From assembly GCA_028694565.1 (NCBI GenBank), contig JAQVKR010000122.1, forward strand, positions 1 to 7,543: a stretch of DNA of 7,543 bases, given 5' to 3'. A model generated the notes under the pieces. That model saw only the letters and a program-made list of their open reading frames with translations. It had not been told where the DNA came from and did no database searches. Numbering within the stretch: the stretch's first letter is position 1; each line of letters opens with the position of its first letter. The position numbers and the translations under genes are program-made. The stretch comes from Gammaproteobacteria bacterium (GTDB taxonomy: Bacteria; Pseudomonadota; Gammaproteobacteria; DSM-26407). This document shows positions 1-5,450 of the stretch, piece after piece.

Positions 1-39
1 CCCGTTCCGATCCGGCCGGCGCGGCTGCCGGCGCCCGCC

Positions 40-1041
40 TCAGTGCTGGCGGACGCGGTAGCCCTGTCGCTGGAGCCGCGCCACGATCCCGTTGCCGCCC
101 ACCAGGTGCCCGGCGCCGACCACCACGAAATAGCTGCCGCCCCGGCGCAGGAGCTCGGTCACCCGTTCGGCCATGGCGGCGTTGCGCTCCGTGAACAGGC
201 GTTCCTGCAGCGCCTTGCCGCCGGGCTCGTGCGCCATCTGTTCCAGGGTCAGCAGCCGCAGGGCCTCCGCGTCGCCGCGGCTCCAGGCGTCGGCCAGGGC
301 GGCGAAGTAGGGCTGCACCGCGTCGAGGTCGGCGAGGGTCTGCGCCAGCATCCGCTCCTGGTCGGCCCCGCTGAGCGCCTGCAGCAGCCGGATCTGCCCG
401 CGCACCGACTCCAGTTCGAGTATCGGCTTCCCGCTGCCGGCGCGTTCGAGAAAGTGGCGGTCGATGCCGAGGCTCTCGTCCAGGCCGGAGCGCTTCAGCG
501 CCAGCGCGGTGACGGTCAGGGACGCCAGCCAGGGCCGCTGGTGGAGGATGATCTCCGGCGGCAGGCCGAGCTCGCCGATGACCGCCTCCAGCCGGGCCCA
601 GGTCTCCGGGGCGAGGTGATCGCGCAGGGTGGAGCCGTCGTTGTAGACCCCCTGCTCGCTGAGCAGGCTTAGCATCTCGGCCGGATCGGCGTCGCGCACG
701 TTGGCCTCCACCACCAGCGCGCCGGAGGTGTCGAAGGCCTCCTCCATCACCGCCGGCAGGGGGTAGAGATCGGGGTGGCCGTAGTGCAGGGAGCCCAGCA
801 GCCAGGCGTGGCCGGCGCCGCCCTCCACCCGCCACAGGAAATGCCGCGGCTGCGGGCTGTCCGCCGTGGCCGGCGCGGCCGCCGCCGGCGTGGCCGCCGT
901 CGGGGCCGCGCCGGCACAGGGACGATCCTGGAACAGGGGGCGCCCCCCGGTGTCGAGGCAGCGGTAGATCTCGGCCTGGAGCGGGGCGCCCGCCCAGGCG
1001 AGGGCCACCAGCAGGAACAGTCGTGTGAACAGGCGCAGCAT
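40..1041 (-). CDS. TraB/GumN-family secreted protein with N-terminal DUF4124-like segment
   Basis: The 333-aa product has a hydrophobic N-terminus (residues 1-23, ending LQA) typical of a cleaved signal peptide, so a periplasmic or outer-membrane-facing location is inferred. Residues 24-44 resemble DUF4124 (IYRCLDTGGRPLFQDRPC), with Cys28 and Cys42 probably forming a disulfide. An Ala/Pro-rich linker follows (45-63), then a TraB/GumN domain: GSLH at 83-86, YPLP at 93-96, VVEAN around Glu112, LELES mid-domain and GAGHLVG at 309-315. The two GxxH motifs plus the Glu are the proposed metal-binding, protease-like signature of the TraB/GumN/TIKI superfamily; activity in bacterial members is largely unproven. 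The ATG has GGAG 7 nt upstream. It lies 68 nt downstream of truC on the same strand and is paralogous to the gene at 1868-2854. Family call is firm; function and substrate are unknown. Confidence 0.9.
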   Translation of the reverse strand: MLRLFTRLFLLVALAWAGAPLQAEIYRCLDTGGRPLFQDRPCAGAAPTAATPAAAAPATADSPQPRHFLWRVEGGAGHAWLLGSLHYGHPDLYPLPAVMEEAFDTSGALVVEANVRDADPAEMLSLLSEQGVYNDGSTLRDHLAPETWARLEAVIGELGLPPEIILHQRPWLASLTVTALALKRSGLDESLGIDRHFLERAGSGKPILELESVRGQIRLLQALSGADQERMLAQTLADLDAVQPYFAALADAWSRGDAEALRLLTLEQMAHEPGGKALQERLFTERNAAMAERVTELLRRGGSYFVVVGAGHLVGGNGIVARLQRQGYRVRQH

Positions 1042-1071
1042 GGCGGCGCTCCGGTTGCGGGCCAGGGTTCG

Positions 1072-1100
1072 ACCTTACGGCGGCCGGCGGGACGGGGCAA
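1072..1100 (-). promoter_or_regulatory. Possible sigma70 promoter for the downstream TraB/GumN gene
   Basis: On the minus strand TTGCCC (plus 1095-1100) is separated by exactly 17 nt from TAAGGT (plus 1072-1077). This gives 4/6 and 3/6 matches to the -35 and -10 consensus. It lies in the 68-nt gap after truC, so the TraB/GumN gene could be transcribed both from the upstream operon and from here. The match is weak and prediction only. Confidence 0.3.
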
Positions 1101-1109
1101 GGACGCCGG

Positions 1110-1865
1110 TCACGTCCCGCCGGCCGCCGCCACCTCCGCGCTCCAGCCCAGGGCGTCGGTCACGGCGCGGAAATCGGCCCCGGGCTGGGCGGCCAGGTCC
1201 ATGGGCAGGCCGGTGCGGGGGTGGTCGAATGCCAGCCGGGTGGCCACGAGCAGCAGGCGGGCGCAGCCGAACCGGGCGCGGAAAAAGCGGTTGTGCCGTC
1301 CGTCGCCATAGGTGGTGTCGCCGACGATGGGATGGAAGATGTGCTTCAGGTGGCGCCGCAGCTGGTGCTTGCGGCCGGTCAGCGGGGTGAGCTCCAGCAG
1401 GGCGTAGCGGGCGGTGGCGTAGCGTCCCACCGGCTCGGGCAGCTCCACGGTGGCCAGCCGGCGGTAGTCGGTGACCGCCGGCCGGGGCGGCCGATCCGGG
1501 CCCACCAGCCGATCCCCGAACGGGTCGAGCACCTCGGCCAGGGGATGGTCGATGCGCCCGCTTCCCTCCGGGTGGCCGCGGACCACGGCCAGGTAGCGCT
1601 TCTCCACCGCGCGGGCGGTGAAGGCGGCGGTGAGCCGGCGGGCGGTCTCCACGTCCAGCGCCAGCAGCAGGAGCCCGGAGGTGGGCCGGTCCAGGCGGTG
1701 CACGGGCCAGACCCGCTGGCCGAGCTGATCGCGGACCAGTTGCAGGGCGAAACGGGTTTCGCGGCGATCGATCTCGCTGCGGTGGACCAGCAGCCCGGCG
1801 GGCTTCTCCACCACCACCAGGTGCTCGTCGCGGTAGACGATGGGAAGGGCGCCGCCGTTCGCCAC
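1110..1865 (-). CDS. truC: tRNA pseudouridine(65) synthase TruC
   Basis: The 251-aa product is a cytoplasmic RluA-family pseudouridine synthase. E. coli TruC (about 260 aa) isomerises U65 in several tRNAs. Residues 9-28 (IVYRDEHLVVVEKPAG...LVH) form the usual N-terminal strand region, HRLDRPTSG at 56-64 contains the catalytic Asp59, KRYLAVVRG lies at 89-97, and the TruC-like block TGRKHQLRRHLKH...HPIVGDTTYGD with the N-R-F-F segment follows. These blocks match the E. coli TruC sequence as I remember it far better than RluA, RluC or RluD. No ATG fits the family N-terminus. The GTG at 1865 is chosen because it starts just ahead of the conserved IVYRDE, lies 2 nt after the preceding TraB/GumN stop (TGAcgGTG) and has GGAG 11 nt upstream inside that gene, suggesting translational coupling. 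The reading frame stays open upstream to 2915, but only because it overlaps the neighbouring gene in another frame. Confidence 0.93.
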   Translation of the reverse strand: MANGGALPIVYRDEHLVVVEKPAGLLVHRSEIDRRETRFALQLVRDQLGQRVWPVHRLDRPTSGLLLLALDVETARRLTAAFTARAVEKRYLAVVRGHPEGSGRIDHPLAEVLDPFGDRLVGPDRPPRPAVTDYRRLATVELPEPVGRYATARYALLELTPLTGRKHQLRRHLKHIFHPIVGDTTYGDGRHNRFFRARFGCARLLLVATRLAFDHPRTGLPMDLAAQPGADFRAVTDALGWSAEVAAAGGT

Positions 1866-1867
1866 CG

Positions 1868-2854
1868 TCAGTGCTGCTCCACCACGTAGCCGCGCCGGCG
1901 CAGGCGCTCCACCACCCCGTCCGCGCCCACCAGGTGGGCGGCGCCCACCACCATGAAGGATTCCCCGGGTTGCTCCAGCAGCGCCACCACCCCATCGGTC
2001 ATGGCCGCGTTGCGGCGGGCGAAGAGCGCCGCGTAGAGGGTCTCGCCGTCCCCGTCCCGCCGCAGTGAGCCCAGGCTGAGCCGCTCGATGGCGGCGCTGT
2101 CGCCGCTGCGCCACGCCCGCACCAGCGCCGGGTAGAGGGTTTCGGCCTGCTCCACGCCGTCGAGCGCCTGCTCCAGCAGCCGCAGCTGGGCCGCCTCCGG
2201 CAGTCCCGCCAGCATCTCCACCTGCCAGCGCAGCGACTCCAGCTGCACCAGTGCCCGGGAGCCGCGCCGGTTGAGGAAGTAGCGATCCACCCCCGCCTCT
2301 TCCCGGAACCCCTCCCGCCGGGCCGCGTCCGTCTCCAGCACCATGGCGGCCAGCCACGGCCGCTGCCGCTCGATGAGCCCGCGGTAGATGCCGAGCTTTT
2401 TCACCGCCGCCCCGAGGCGCTCCCGGGTGGCGGGGGCGAGGTGATCCCGCAGCCGCTCGCCGGGCGGGTAGCGGCCGAGCGTGTCCAGCAGCTCCCGCAG
2501 CCCGCCGATGTCCGCGTTGGTGATGTCCGCCTCCACCGCCAGGGCCGTGGCGGCGGCGAACGCGCGGCGCATGGGGGCCGGGAGGGGGTACATGGCCGCC
2601 GAGCCGTAGTGGATGGACCCCGCCAGCCAGACCGTGGCCCCCTCCGCGCGCACCGCCCAGAGGAAGTGCCGCCGATCCCGGTCGGCGGCCGGGGCGTCGG
2701 CGGACTCCTCGCGGAAGTCGTCGCAAGGGTAGGCCTGGACCCGGCTGCTGCCGCGTCCGTCCTCGCAGACCCAGGCGGCGGCCGCCGCCTGGGCGGGCTG
2801 GACGGCGAGCAGGAGCAGCGTGAGCAGGCGCGCGGCTCGGAAAATTCGCTTCAT
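1868..2854 (-). CDS. TraB/GumN-family secreted protein (paralogue of the gene at 40-1041)
   Basis: The 328-aa product has a signal peptide-like N-terminus (KR, then a Leu-rich core, then QPAQA near residue 23). A short DUF4124-like stretch has Cys30 and Cys44 with a PC dipeptide, the same 14-residue spacing as its paralogue. The TraB/GumN domain shows GSIH at 79-82, YPLP, a VEAD segment, RDHLAP, QRPWLA, QLES and GAAHLVG at 304-310, ending in GYVVEQH much like the paralogue's GYRVRQH. It is therefore a probable periplasmic protein of the putative metal-dependent TraB/TIKI-like fold. The start ATG is preceded by AGGGAG (plus 2865-2870). It appears to be first in a minus-strand unit with truC, whose GTG begins 2 nt after this stop. 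A TACACT -10-like hexamer lies at plus 2887-2892 without a clear -35. Biochemical role unknown. Confidence 0.9.
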   Translation of the reverse strand: MKRIFRAARLLTLLLLAVQPAQAAAAAWVCEDGRGSSRVQAYPCDDFREESADAPAADRDRRHFLWAVRAEGATVWLAGSIHYGSAAMYPLPAPMRRAFAAATALAVEADITNADIGGLRELLDTLGRYPPGERLRDHLAPATRERLGAAVKKLGIYRGLIERQRPWLAAMVLETDAARREGFREEAGVDRYFLNRRGSRALVQLESLRWQVEMLAGLPEAAQLRLLEQALDGVEQAETLYPALVRAWRSGDSAAIERLSLGSLRRDGDGETLYAALFARRNAAMTDGVVALLEQPGESFMVVGAAHLVGADGVVERLRRRGYVVEQH

Positions 2855-2886
2855 TGCGGTAAGGCTCCCTGTGGCTTGCGGCGCCT

Positions 2887-2939
2887 AGTGTACCGCTTCG
2901 CACCTGGAGGGACATTCGGCGGACCGCCGGCCGGCGGTC
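2887..2939 (-). promoter_or_regulatory. Tentative promoter/operator region of the TraB/GumN-truC unit
   Basis: Reading the minus strand, TACACT (plus 2887-2892) is a plausible -10 about 33 nt before the start codon, but no good -35 is found at 16-19 nt. An 18-bp perfect palindrome, GACCGCCGGCCGGCGGTC, lies at 2922-2939, centred near -50 relative to the implied start site, which would suit an activator. The palindrome is seen directly; its regulatory role is inference, and GC-rich self-complementarity is easily produced by chance. Confidence 0.3.
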
Positions 2940-3005
2940 TGCGGCCGGCGCGAAAATATCGAAAAAACAGTCATTTCTAATTCATGCGCTGCACCACGTC
3001 ATCTT

Positions 3006-3035
3006 TTGACAAGGGAAAAAACTCCTGTCTATTGT
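3006..3035 (+). promoter_or_regulatory. Sigma70-type promoter for the hemerythrin-like gene
   Basis: A perfect TTGACA lies at 3006-3011. It is followed at 18 nt by TATTGT (3030-3035, 4/6), or at 16 nt by TCTATT (3028-3033, 4/6). The stretch is locally AT-rich in a GC-rich genome and is oriented to transcribe the gene starting at 3110, giving a leader of about 65-70 nt. Confidence 0.55.
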
Positions 3036-3044
3036 GGAATTGAG

Positions 3045-3101
3045 CGGGCCGCCGGCCCGGTACGAAACTGAGAGTGGGGAGACACCCCATCCGGATGGAG
3101 G
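3045..3101 (+). promoter_or_regulatory. 5' leader with two small hairpins and a palindrome reaching the ribosome binding site
   Basis: Three self-complementary elements follow one another: CGGGCC/GGCCCG with a 3-nt loop (3045-3059), TGGGG/CCCCA with a 5-nt loop (3075-3089), and the palindrome CATCCGGATG (3088-3097). The last touches the GGAGG Shine-Dalgarno at 3097-3101, which is 8 nt before the ATG at 3110. The leader may be structured and influence translation; the SD itself decides the start choice. No known riboswitch was recognised. Confidence 0.35.
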
Positions 3102-3109
3102 ACAGCCAC

Positions 3110-3553
3110 ATGAACGCGGTTGATGAGCTGCACCACGGCCAGGAGCGGATCTGCGAATTGATCCGGGTCCTCTCGACGCTGAGTCGGGAGGAGTCGCTGA
3201 TCGGCACGCGAACCTATTTCGAACTGCTCAAGCGCCTCGCCAACGAGGTGGAGCACCAGTTCACCCTGGAGGAGAGGAACATCTACAGCCGGATGCTGGT
3301 CCACGAGGACGCCCGGGTGAAGGCGACCGCCAGCCGGTTTCTCAGCGGCGAGCGGGAGATCAAGCGCCTGTTCGGCGACTACGCGGCGAAGTGGTGCCAG
3401 CAGAACGCGGCCCGGCAGGACACGGAGGCCTTCGTGCGCGATACCGAGTCCATGTTCCGCCTGCTGCTGGACCGCATGAAGAACGCCGACCGGGATCTCT
3501 ACCCCGTCGCCGCACAGGCGGCGCAGATCCCGGGAATGGCGGCCGGTTACTGA
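3110..3553 (+). CDS. Hemerythrin-like (HHE-fold) protein with apparently degenerate metal site
   Basis: The 147-aa product is all-helical in character and has the layout of a hemerythrin/HHE four-helix protein, including HH at 8-9 and [12 protein letters not shown] at 48-59. The third helix has GEREIKR (80-86) where a His is usual. The last helix reads [12 protein letters not shown] (121-132), whereas the family usually has H-x3-E-(E/D)...LYP, so Arg122 and Ala126 stand where the fourth-helix His and Glu ligands belong. His49 is also one residue off the usual HxxxE spacing to Glu54. It may thus bind iron poorly or not at all, or be a related regulatory fold. The ATG at 3110 is preferred over the in-frame GTG at 3074 because GGAGG stands 8 nt upstream and the extra 12 residues are not family-like. 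It is monocistronic: own promoter at 3006-3035 and terminator at 3622-3655. Function unknown. Confidence 0.75.
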   Translation: MNAVDELHHGQERICELIRVLSTLSREESLIGTRTYFELLKRLANEVEHQFTLEERNIYSRMLVHEDARVKATASRFLSGEREIKRLFGDYAAKWCQQNAARQDTEAFVRDTESMFRLLLDRMKNADRDLYPVAAQAAQIPGMAAGY

Positions 3554-3621
3554 CACCGCGCCCCTGCGACGGGCAGCAGGGAGCGCCGGGCAGGTTTGTT
3601 CGCGCTATGCGATCCGCGGTG

Positions 3622-3655
3622 CCGGGCCGACCTTCGGGTCGCCCGGTTTTTTTTT
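3622..3655 (+). terminator. Rho-independent terminator of the hemerythrin-like gene
   Basis: CCGGG then CGACC pair with GGTCG then CCCGG across a stable TTCG tetraloop, with one bulged C, and a run of nine T (3647-3655) follows directly. This is a textbook plus-strand intrinsic terminator, 68 nt after the stop at 3553. Confidence 0.93.
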
Positions 3656-3682
3656 GCCTCCAATCCGCCGCGCCCCCATCGC

Positions 3683-3711
3683 TGGACAGGTGCGCGGCGC
3701 GGGGGTAAGTT
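3683..3711 (+). promoter_or_regulatory. Probable sigma70 promoter of ychJ
   Basis: TGGACA (3683-3688, 5/6) is separated by 17 nt from TAAGTT (3706-3711, 3/6). It follows the upstream terminator and leaves a leader of about 30 nt before the start codon at 3747. The spacer is GC-rich and overlaps a long-looped inverted repeat (CGCCGCGC at 3666-3673 with GCGCGGCG at 3692-3699). Confidence 0.45.
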
Positions 3712-3746
3712 CGCGGCCTGTTCGATTGCCATCGGGAGTTCCGACC

Positions 3747-4235
3747 ATGTCCAGCTGTCCCTGCGGTTCCGGCGAGCCCTTCGAGGCCTGTTGCGGACCG
3801 ATCATCGCCGGCGAGCGGCCCGCGCCCACGGCCGAGGCGCTGATGCGCTCCCGCTACAGCGCCTACGCCACCGGGGCCATCGACTACCTGCACGAGAGCC
3901 TGCATCCGGACCACCGTCACGATCACGACCTGGAGGCCACCCGGCGCTGGGCGGCGGATTCGGAGTGGCTGGGCCTGGAGGTGGTGCGGGTGGAGGGGGG
4001 CGGTGCGGGCGACGCGGAGGGCCGGGTGGAGTTCCGGGCCGCCTACCGCGAGCACGAGACGCGCCGGGTCCACCAGGAGGAGGGGCTGTTCCGGCGCCAT
4101 GAGGGCCGCTGGTTCTACGTGGACGGACGCCTGGCGGCGCCGGAGACGGTGCGCCGGGATGCGCCGAAGGTGGGCCGCAACGATCCCTGCCCCTGCGGCA
4201 GCGGGAAAAAGTACAAGAAGTGCTGCGGCGCCTGA
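3747..4235 (+). CDS. ychJ: YchJ (UPF0225) family protein with two SEC-C zinc-binding motifs
   Basis: The 162-aa product begins with a SEC-C motif ([14 protein letters not shown], Cys4/6/15/16), continues with the YchJ-type NTF2-like domain (HLM-like [18 protein letters not shown], then EWLGLEV, and RWFYVDG near the end), and closes with a second SEC-C motif, [17 protein letters not shown] (Cys148/150/159/160). This matches E. coli YchJ (152 aa) in order and in most conserved blocks. SEC-C motifs bind zinc, and in SecA they contact SecB and ribosomes; the role of YchJ itself is not established. The start is the ATG at 3747, with GGGAG 8 nt upstream and the N-terminal SEC-C immediately after; the frame is open further upstream but without family similarity. 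It has its own predicted promoter at 3683-3711. The next gene is convergent and no plus-strand terminator with a T-run was seen. Confidence 0.93.
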   Translation: MSSCPCGSGEPFEACCGPIIAGERPAPTAEALMRSRYSAYATGAIDYLHESLHPDHRHDHDLEATRRWAADSEWLGLEVVRVEGGGAGDAEGRVEFRAAYREHETRRVHQEEGLFRRHEGRWFYVDGRLAAPETVRRDAPKVGRNDPCPCGSGKKYKKCCGA

Positions 4236-4339
4236 GTTCCGGCCGGGGCGCATCCCGCGGCCGCGACGGTTCCCGTTCCGTCCGGGCGGCGCGGGTTCCG
4301 GGTTGATCCCGGCCGGGCGGGCCGGAAAATTCCGGGCAC

Positions 4340-4371
4340 AAAAAAAGAGACCCCGCCGGTGGCGGGGTCTC
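4340..4371 (-). terminator. Rho-independent terminator of the cold-shock gene
   Basis: An 11-bp perfect stem, GAGACCCCGCC / GGCGGGGTCTC (4347-4357 and 4361-4371), has a 3-nt loop. On the minus strand it is followed by seven T (complement of 4340-4346), 25 nt after the cold-shock stop. There is no T-run on the plus side, so it serves the minus-strand gene and not ychJ. Confidence 0.93.
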
Positions 4372-4396
4372 CCTGGTTCTGCAGGTGACGCGCGGC

Positions 4397-4600
4397 TTAC
4401 GCGGCGTTCACGTTGCTCGCCTGCAGGCCCTTCGCGCCCTGCTGGACGTCGAAGGTCACCCGCTGGCCCTCGGCCAGACTGCGGAAGCCGTTACCCTGGA
4501 TCGCGCTGAAGTGCACGAACACGTCGGCGCTGCCGTCGTCCTGGGTAATAAAGCCGAAGCCCTTGGAATCATTGAACCACTTCACGGTACCAGTTGCCAT
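4397..4600 (-). CDS. CspA-family cold-shock domain protein
   Basis: The 67-aa product is a complete single cold-shock domain (five-stranded OB fold). It has TVKWFN at 5-10, RNP1 KGFGFI at 13-18, RNP2 VFVHFSAI at 27-34 and the closing VTFDV...KGLQASNV segment. Such proteins bind single-stranded RNA and DNA, melt secondary structure and act as RNA chaperones in the cytoplasm, during cold or general growth adaptation. The length is typical (65-70 aa). The ATG is preceded by AGG 8 nt upstream in a locally AT-rich context. The most plausible -10 (TATATT, minus strand, plus 4726-4731) would give a leader of roughly 120 nt, as is common for cold-regulated csp genes, but the -35 is poor. A strong terminator ends the unit at once. 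Which csp paralogue this is, and whether it is cold-induced, cannot be told from sequence. Confidence 0.95.
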   Translation of the reverse strand: MATGTVKWFNDSKGFGFITQDDGSADVFVHFSAIQGNGFRSLAEGQRVTFDVQQGAKGLQASNVNAA

Positions 4601-4820
4601 TTCATTTACCTATGTAACATTGAATCAGAGTTGTGGCGCAGGCAGGTTGAGAAAAGGGATGTACAGGGGGAACCGGAGGGGCGCTACCAGGACAACCAAG
4701 ACTGCAAGTCTGCTGCGTTGTGCCGAATATACGGGATTCACGATTCCGATGCCAGCAAAATTTTTATCAGGGAATCAGTAACCTCCGCCCGGGCGGCGGC
4801 GGCTCGCATGGCTTTTTGCA

Positions 4821-4859
4821 CGGTCGTCGCGCCGTGGCGGTTAGGCACCGCGACAACCG
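4821..4859. repeat. Imperfect inverted repeat upstream of the RRM gene
   Basis: CGGTCGTCGCG (4821-4831) pairs with CGCGACAACCG (4849-4859) at 10 of 11 positions, the exception being a C-A mismatch, around a 17-nt loop. It could be an RNA hairpin in a long leader, a small RNA, or a protein-binding site. No T-run follows, so it is not a terminator. Confidence 0.45.
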
Positions 4860-5016
4860 CTGTGGTAGTCTGGTGCAACTTGTTTTCGCGGCGCCCCCGT
4901 GGCGCCCGGTCCGACACCCCCTGTCCGGCAGCGTCGCGGGGGGGCGTTCTCAAGAGCCGTCGCGGCGTGCCCTCCCCGAGGTCATACCCCGTAGCGATGA
5001 TCCCGAACACCGGCAT

Positions 5017-5034
5017 GGTTGCGCCTGCGCAACC
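5017..5034. repeat. Perfect inverted repeat in the RRM gene leader
   Basis: GGTTGCGC and GCGCAACC are perfect inverted arms around CT. As RNA this would be a 7-bp stem with a CCTG loop, 45 nt before the RRM start codon. As DNA it has the symmetry of an operator. Its role is unknown. Confidence 0.45.
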
Positions 5035-5060
5035 GATCGTCCCCGGTGCTCCCGTCCCTG

Positions 5061-5073
5061 ACCTCCAGGAGGT
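5061..5073 (+). promoter_or_regulatory. RRM gene ribosome binding site inside an inverted repeat
   Basis: A near-perfect Shine-Dalgarno, AGGAGGT (5067-5073), lies 6 nt before the ATG at 5080. The six bases just upstream, ACCTCC (5061-5066), are its exact complement, so ACCTC-CAG-GAGGT can form a 5-bp hairpin that hides the SD. The repeat is seen directly; translational control by it is inference. Confidence 0.5.
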
Positions 5074-5079
5074 ACAAAG

Positions 5080-5355
5080 ATGAAGACCCTGTTCGTGGGC
5101 AACCTCGCACCGGAAACCACGGAAAACGATCTGCAGGAGATCTTCTCCCGCTACGGTACGGTGCGCGGTATCAAGCTGCCCATCGACGTGTTCACCCGCA
5201 AGTGCCGCGGTTTCGGGCTGGTGGACATGGAGGGTCACGAGGCCCGCGCGGCCATGGCGGCCCTGAACGGCTGCCTGCTCAAGGGGCGCAACATCCGCGT
5301 CGGCGAAGAGCAGGTGAAGGGCAAGCGCCGGGGCGGCGGGCGCGGACGCCGCTGA
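5080..5355 (+). CDS. Single-RRM RNA-binding protein with Gly/Arg-rich tail
   Basis: The 91-aa product is one RNA recognition motif: RNP2 LFVGNL at 4-9, LQEIFSRYGTV at 18-28, RNP1 RGFGLVDM at 43-50, the AAMAALNG helix and the GRNIRV strand at 69-74. A basic Gly/Arg tail (KGKRRGGGRGRR) occupies residues 80-91. Small RRM proteins of this build occur in cyanobacteria (Rbp) and many proteobacteria; they bind RNA in the cytoplasm and several are stress- or cold-related. Two RNP1 positions that are usually aromatic are Leu47 and Met50, while Phe5 and Phe45 are kept, so RNA binding is likely but perhaps altered. The start is fixed by AGGAGGT 6 nt upstream. It is divergent from the cold-shock gene and 95 nt ahead of cysK on the same strand, with no terminator between, so readthrough into cysK is possible. 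Confidence 0.93.
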   Translation: MKTLFVGNLAPETTENDLQEIFSRYGTVRGIKLPIDVFTRKCRGFGLVDMEGHEARAAMAALNGCLLKGRNIRVGEEQVKGKRRGGGRGRR

Positions 5356-5450
5356 TCCCGGTCCCTCTCTCCCCGCAACATGCCCCGACCGTCGCCGCAA
5401 TTGCGCTATCATCGCCTCCCGGGCCCTGACACGGAGTCTCCTGGCGGCAG

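Larger units (their letters stand above)
4601..5079. other. 479-nt intergenic region between divergent cold-shock and RRM genes
   Basis: No convincing gene is seen; the long open frames here have no family similarity and are attributed to GC bias. The left part (4601-4780) is comparatively AT-rich and should hold the minus-strand csp leader and promoter, with a small AGACT-GCA-AGTCT inverted repeat at 4699-4711. The right part (4800-5079) is GC-rich and holds an imperfect 11-bp hairpin (4821-4859), an 18-nt inverted repeat (5017-5034) and an SD-containing repeat (5061-5073). No clear plus-strand promoter for the RRM gene was found. Confidence 0.6.

Noticed and set aside
1..13. TTCCGATC at the left end resembles the reverse complement of the Illumina adapter (GCTCTTCCGATCT).
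   Set aside because: Only 8 contiguous bases agree and the flanking bases do not fit, unlike the 13-base exact match at the right end. Chance is adequate.
43..672. Long open frame on the plus strand opposite the TraB/GumN gene.
   Set aside because: GC-rich antisense shadow with no recognisable motif; the minus strand has a signal peptide, family motifs and an RBS.
1866..2915. Frame of truC stays open far upstream, suggesting a 601-aa fusion.
   Set aside because: The extension is low-complexity Gly/Ala/Arg/Pro and overlaps the clear TraB/GumN gene in another frame. The family N-terminus and a coupled GTG fit a start at 1865.
3029..3556. Minus-strand open frame opposite the hemerythrin-like gene.
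   Set aside because: The plus strand has promoter, SD, family motifs and terminator; the minus product has no motif.
4298..4335. Hairpins CCGGG-TTGAT-CCCGG and CCGGAA-AA-TTCCGG downstream of ychJ as a terminator.
   Set aside because: No T-run follows on the plus strand; GC-rich sequence yields such short stems often.
4385..5083. Plus-strand open frame across the csp gene and the intergenic region as a new 232-aa gene.
   Set aside because: It is antisense to the clear csp gene, has no family features, and ends at the RRM start, which has its own excellent SD.
4738..5412. Minus-strand 224-aa open frame opposite the RRM gene.
   Set aside because: No motif and no SD noted; composition is that of an antisense shadow.
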